From Aeromicrobium wangtongii (GTDB lineage: Bacteria > Actinomycetota > Actinomycetes > Propionibacteriales > Nocardioidaceae), in NCBI RefSeq assembly GCF_024584515.1, contig NZ_CP102173.1:682001-746000 (forward strand): a DNA stretch of 64,000 nt, read 5' to 3'. Positions 60,342 through 64,000 of this stretch are shown here, in pieces (the first letter of the stretch is position 1; each line of letters starts with the position of its first letter). The notes beneath the pieces were generated by a model that did no database searches, was not told the origin of the DNA, and worked only from the letters and a program-made list of their open reading frames with translations. Made by a program: the position numbers and the translations under genes.

Positions 60342-61066
60342 GCCCCGTCGGCCGGACGCAGCGGTGCGTCGATCTCGAACTCTGCCCGGTCGGCCCGGTA
60401 GACGTCCTGGGCGAACTCGAAGCAGCGTCCCTCGGTGTCGAAGGTGCGGCGGGTCAGCAGGATGCCGGGTGAGGCCGCCCGGATGTCCAGGAGGGTGCAC
60501 GAGTGGCTGTCCAGGACGACGGATCGGACCGTGGCGCGGGCGCGGTCCGGGACGATCCCGTACTCGTCCCGCAGCAGGTGCCACAACGATCCGCTGAGAT
60601 CGCGCTCGAACAGGCCCGGGGTCAGCGACCGGCGGAAGTAGCTCGTCTCGAGGGCGATCGGTTCGTCGTCGGCGAACCGGAGGCGCTGCACCGCATGCGC
60701 CCGGTCGCCGTCGAATGCGTCGACGGCGGCGGGCAGGTCACGGATCTCGGACCAGATCAGCTCGGCGGACGGCTGCTTGCCGACCCGTGACAGCTGATCG
60801 GTGAAGCTGCCGATCTGGAATGCCACCCGCGGTTCGGACACGAAGGTGCCCCGGGGCGGCTTGCGATAGACCACCCCCTCGCTCTCCAGCAGCGACAGCG
60901 CCTGCCGGGCGGTCATCCGACTGACCCCGTGGGACTCGCCGAGCTCGCGCTCGGACGGCATCAACGTGTGGGGGTTGAGCTCCTCGGACCGGATGCGCTC
61001 GCGCAGCTCCGCGGCGATCGCGACGTACTTGGGCGGTGTTTCGTCTACGTGAAATTTCCCCCGCAT
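60338..61066 (-). CDS. GntR family regulator, HutC/DasR-type with UTRA domain
   Basis: A 242-residue regulator. The wHTH occupies about residues 14-80: PPKYVAIAAELRERIRSEELNPHTLMPSERELGESHGVSRMTARQALSLLESEGVVYRKPPRGTFV. The UTRA effector domain (about 100-235) includes DDEPIALETSYF and GILLTRRTFDTEGRCFEF. TAGCCT lies seven bases before ATG 61066 on the reverse strand. A palindrome at 61113-61126 in the divergent region resembles the DasR site. It likely represses the permease-kinase operon and itself until an effector, probably a phosphorylated sugar or amino compound, binds. Confidence 0.92.
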   Translation of the reverse strand: MRGKFHVDETPPKYVAIAAELRERIRSEELNPHTLMPSERELGESHGVSRMTARQALSLLESEGVVYRKPPRGTFVSEPRVAFQIGSFTDQLSRVGKQPSAELIWSEIRDLPAAVDAFDGDRAHAVQRLRFADDEPIALETSYFRRSLTPGLFERDLSGSLWHLLRDEYGIVPDRARATVRSVVLDSHSCTLLDIRAASPGILLTRRTFDTEGRCFEFAQDVYRADRAEFEIDAPLRPADGA

Positions 61067-61073
61067 GCTTGAC

Positions 61074-61079
61074 AGGCTA
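61074..61079 (-). promoter_or_regulatory. -10 element TAGCCT for gntR
   Basis: Reverse-strand TAGCCT, seven bases (GTCAAGC), ATG 61066. Confidence 0.5.
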
Positions 61080-61112
61080 CCGCTTGGAGACTGTACCGTG
61101 TGGGCCACCCAC

Positions 61113-61126
61113 ATGGTCTATACCAT
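61113..61126. promoter_or_regulatory. GntR operator ATGGTCTATACCAT
   Basis: Perfect 5-bp arms around CTAT in the divergent gntR/permease region, 48 bases before the permease start. The core TGGTCTATACCA differs at one position from the DasR core TGGTCTAGACCA and fits HutC-type GT-N-TA-N-AC spacing. Confidence 0.75.
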
Positions 61127-61174
61127 CCCGACTGCGAGCGTTGCGCTCGTGGAACACACCCCCAAGGAGGTCGC

Positions 61175-62679
61175 ATGAGCGATCACTCGAGTGGCAGCAA
61201 CGCGGACAGTCGTGAGCTGGCGCAGTTCGGCTACGAGCAGTCCTTCGAGCGCCACACCGGAAAATTCGCCTCGTTCGCGGTGGCCTTCGCCTTCGTCTCG
61301 ATCGCGACCGGTCTGTTCACGACCTACGGCGCAGTCCTGAACTCCTCGGGACCCGTCGGCATCTGGACCTGGCCATCGCGACGCTCGGCTCGGTCGCCGT
61401 CGCCCTGGTGCTCGGCATGCTGGCCTCCCGCATCCCGGTGACCGGTTACGCCTACCAGTGGACCTCCCGCCTCGCCAATCCTGTGCTCGGCTGGATCATC
61501 GGCTGGGTCTCGTTCTCGTTCCTGGCCATCGTCGTCGTCGCGGTCGACTACACGATCGCCGGAACCGTGCTCCCGGTGCTCCTGAACTACGAAGGAACGA
61601 CGCTGAACGCGGCGCTGATCACCGGCGTCGTGGTCCTGTGCCAGGCGGCACTCGTGTCGCAGTCGACCCGCTGGACGGAGCGGGTCAACAACGCCGCCGT
61701 CAGCGCCGAGCTGATCGGCATGGTCACGCTGACCGCGCTGCTGTTCATCGTCGCCGCGATCCGTGGCCAGGCCGACGGGGACAACCTGTTCAGCAAGGGT
61801 GCGCTGCCCGATGCCGACTTCTGGAGCTTCGGCGACTGGAACACGGCCGGCCCGTGGATGTTGGGCTTCCTGCTCGGCTCGTTCACGATCGTCGGCTTCG
61901 AGTCGGCCGCCAACCTCGCCGAGCAGACCAACGATCCCGAGCGGGTCGTGCCGCGCGCGATGTGGCAGGCCGTCCTGGCCTCGGGCGTGCTGGGCTTCCT
62001 GTTCCTGCTGGCCGTCACGCTGGCCGCGGGCGACCCGGTCGCCCTGGCGCAGTCCGGCACACCGGTCGCCGACGTGATCGAGAAGGTCCTCGGCTCGGTG
62101 GTCAGCACGCTGCTGCTGATCATGGTGGTGCTCGCGATCTTCGCCTGCGGCATGGTCATCATGCTGACCGGGACGCGTCTGACCTGGGCGATGGCCCGCG
62201 ACGAGCGCTTCCCGGGCTGGAAGGTGCTGAACAAGGTCTCGCCGCGCACCCACACGCCGTTCAACGCGACCGTCTTCTACACCGTGCTGGCCCTGGCGAT
62301 CCTGGCCGTGTTCACGTCGGTGTCGTCCAACGCCCTGTTCACGCTGTTCAGCGCCGCGTCGCTGCTGCCGGCGATCATCTACGCCTCGACGGTCGTGCTG
62401 TTCATCGTCAAGCGCAAGAGCCTGCCGGCGAGTGACAAGTTCAACCTGGGCCGTTGGGAGATCCCGGTGGTCGTCGTCGCGGTCGTCTGGCTGGTGTTCG
62501 AGCTGTCGCTGTTCCGTGACTCCTCGTTCAAGGAGACCTGGCTGTACGTCCTGGCGATGATGGTCGTCGGCGGCATCTACCTCGTGGCACTGCTGGCCAC
62601 GCGCGGTCGCGCCGCCCTGGCCATGCCCGAGATGACGTCGATCGACGCCGAGTTCGATCGGGAGGCCAACGTCTCGTGA
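61175..62679 (+). pseudogene. APC family permease with -1 frameshift
   Basis: Begins at ATG 61175 after AAGGAGG (61164-61170) with MSDHSSGSNADSRELAQFGYEQSFERHTGKFASFAVAFAFVSIATGLF, a normal amino-acid/amine permease start. The frame breaks after GIWTWP near 61373-61376; moving one base gives I-A-T-L-G-S-V-A-V-A-L-V-L-G-M-L-A-S-R-I-P-V-T-G-Y-A-Y-Q and runs open to TGA 62679 with FESAANLAEQTNDPERVVPRAM and the rest of a 12-helix transporter. Restored length is 501 residues, the family norm. As given, translation ends at 61441. Either a real one-base deletion or a sequence error. Confidence 0.9.
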
Positions 62680-64000
62680 CCGACGGCATCGTGCTGGCGA
62701 TCGACCAGGGCACGTCCGGCACCAAGGCCATCGTGGCCGACGGTGCCGGGCAGGTCCTGGCGATCGCGGAGCAGGCCATCCACCCGCGCTACCTTGGCGG
62801 AGGAGCGGTCGAGCAGGACCCGGCCGAGCTGCTGGCCTCGGTCCTGTCGACCGGCCGACAGGCGGTCGCGGAGGCCGGCGTCCGCATCGACGCGGTCGCC
62901 CTGGCCAACCAGGGTGAGACCGTGCTCGCGTGGGACCGCACCACCGGACAGCCTCTGTCGCAGGCGATCGTGTGGCAGGACCGCCGCTCCGAGCAGATCT
63001 GCGTCGATCGGGCCGAGCACGCCGCTCTCGTCGCGTCCCGGACCGGACTGGTGCTGGATCCGTACTTCTCGGCGCCCAAGATGCGCTGGCTGCGCGACAA
63101 CGTCACCACCGCCGGAGTCGTCACGACCACCGACACGTGGCTCGTCCACCACCTGTGCGGCGCCTTCGTCACCGACACGTCGACCGCCAGTCGCTCGCTG
63201 CTGCTCGACCTGGACACGCAGCGCTGGGACGACCGGCTGCTCGGCGTGTTCGGGCTCGAGGGCGAGCAGCTGCCGGAGGTCGTGGCGAGCGATGCCATCG
63301 TCGGCACGACGACGGCCTTCGGCCCCGAGGTGCCCGTCACCGGGCTCATCGTCGACCAGCAGGCGGCCCTGCTGGCCGAGTCGTGCCTCGAGCCCGGCAC
63401 CGCGAAGTGCACGTTCGGGACCGGCGCGTTCCTCCTGGCCCAGCTGGGGGGCACCAGCAGCCGGTCCGCCAGCGGCCTGACCACCTCGGTGGCCTGGACG
63501 CTGCGCGACAGCACCTCGTTCTGCGTCGACGGCCAGGTCTACACCGCGGCCTCCGCGGTCCGGTGGATCAAGGAGCTGGGGATGATCGCCGGCGCCCACG
63601 AGCTCGACACCGTCTCGGCTGCCTCCAGCGAGGGCGTCCTGTGCGTCCCCGCACTGGCCGGCCTCGGATCGCCGTGGTGGGACGCGACCGCCACGGCGAC
63701 CTGGACGGGCATGACGCTCAGCAGCACCAAGGGACACCTCGTCCGCTCGGTGCTCGAGGGGATCGCTGCGCAGGTCGCCGAGCTCATGCGCGCCGTCGGC
63801 GACGACATGGGCACGCCGTTGACGCGACTGCGGGTCGACGGGGGACTCACCCGGTCGAAGGTGTTGATGCAGGCACAGGCCGATCTCGCGCAGGTGCCGG
63901 TCGACGTGTACCCGTCCTCCCACGCGACACCGCTGGGCGCCGCGGCGTGCGCGCGGCTCGCGCTCGACCCCCAGCTGACGGTCTCCGAGGCAGTCGGCGA
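62676..64000 (+). CDS. FGGY family carbohydrate kinase (glycerol-kinase-like), 3' end outside window
   Basis: About 441 codons from GTG 62676 (GTGA overlap with the permease stop) to the window end; roughly 40-60 residues missing. The N-terminal ATPase-fold start VLAIDQGTSGTKAIV, the substrate block NQGETVLAWDRTTGQPLSQAIVWQDRRS (W-x-D-x-R), SASGLTTSV and the signature LRVDGGLTRSKVLMQAQADLAQVPV are FGGY marks. The second half of the ATP site (TKCTFGTGAFLL-like AKCTFGTGAFLL) is present. The enzyme phosphorylates a polyol, sugar or amino-alcohol; pairing with an APC-type rather than sugar transporter makes a nitrogen-containing substrate plausible. Confidence 0.9.
   Translation, partial: MTDGIVLAIDQGTSGTKAIVADGAGQVLAIAEQAIHPRYLGGGAVEQDPAELLASVLSTGRQAVAEAGVRIDAVALANQGETVLAWDRTTGQPLSQAIVWQDRRSEQICVDRAEHAALVASRTGLVLDPYFSAPKMRWLRDNVTTAGVVTTTDTWLVHHLCGAFVTDTSTASRSLLLDLDTQRWDDRLLGVFGLEGEQLPEVVASDAIVGTTTAFGPEVPVTGLIVDQQAALLAESCLEPGTAKCTFGTGAFLLAQLGGTSSRSASGLTTSVAWTLRDSTSFCVDGQVYTAASAVRWIKELGMIAGAHELDTVSAASSEGVLCVPALAGLGSPWWDATATATWTGMTLSSTKGHLVRSVLEGIAAQVAELMRAVGDDMGTPLTRLRVDGGLTRSKVLMQAQADLAQVPVDVYPSSHATPLGAAACARLALDPQLTVSEAVG

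Overview
The window is high-GC DNA from an actinobacterium. A mycothiol S-conjugate amidase (mca), DUF501 and DUF4307 genes, a DUF222/HNH (13E12-type) gene behind an actinobacterial LexA box, an FtsB-like divisome protein and very frequent GTG and leaderless starts all point there. Gene content and order fit the Nocardioidaceae (Aeromicrobium/Nocardioides-like). That placement is inference; the species cannot be named from sequence alone.

Bases 1-28092 are a cell-surface polysaccharide locus. A forward operon (1-5303) carries a WbqC-like protein (cut by the window edge), a membrane-anchored beta-propeller, an alpha-toroid-like protein of unknown role, a WecG/TagA glycosyltransferase, a WecC-type nucleotide-sugar dehydrogenase and a methyltransferase. 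Next come UDP-GlcNAc 2-epimerase (wecB) and two small divergent Wzz-like proteins without kinase domains, a Wzy-like polymerase, a secreted beta-helix protein and two glycosyltransferases. A reverse-strand operon of eight genes (25358 down to 12871) follows; all seven of its junctions are 4-base stop/start overlaps. It encodes a 1587-residue secreted protein (N,N-dimethylformamidase-beta-like region, Ig-like domains, four DUF4082 modules), a Gfo/Idh/MocA dehydrogenase, an NAD-dependent epimerase, two DegT aminotransferases, a NeuD-like acyltransferase, a flippase and a GT4 glycosyltransferase. A WbpD-like acetyltransferase, an LCP ligase and a GT2 enzyme close the locus. Together these would make N-acetylated amino- or uronic-acid sugar nucleotides, assemble and export the glycan by a Wzx/Wzy-like route, and attach it to the cell wall.

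Bases 28152-41938 are mostly housekeeping: mfd, a PlsC-like acyltransferase, the SOS-controlled DUF222/HNH gene, an APC permease, a SurA-like lipoprotein, mazG, eno, ftsB, DUF501, a ppx/gppA phosphatase and a D-2-hydroxyacid dehydrogenase. Two elaborate intergenic palindromes lie here. One abuts a dctA gene that has lost its N-terminal half. At 41946 there is a tRNA with a UAA anticodon but only a 5-nt variable loop.

Bases 42051-58500 hold small metabolic and housekeeping units: aldo/keto reductase, trmB and a DinB-like gene divergent over 17 bp, a Bax-inhibitor-1 protein, an SGNH hydrolase, a cytochrome P450 with an operator, a VOC protein, a frameshifted qorB, a Mug-type glycosylase, msrA, an AI-2E-family transporter, marR next to threonine ammonia-lyase, greA, DUF4307, mca and a CDF transporter. 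Bases 58264-59661 contain a small membrane-protein gene, a PRISE-type reductase, and a decayed second copy of the small gene.

Bases 59685-64000 form a regulated catabolic module: a HAD phosphatase and a HutC/DasR-type GntR regulator, divergent from an APC permease (with a single-base frameshift) and an FGGY kinase cut by the window end. No stretch over 300 bases lacks a gene. I saw no CRISPR array, insertion sequence, rRNA or phage gene.
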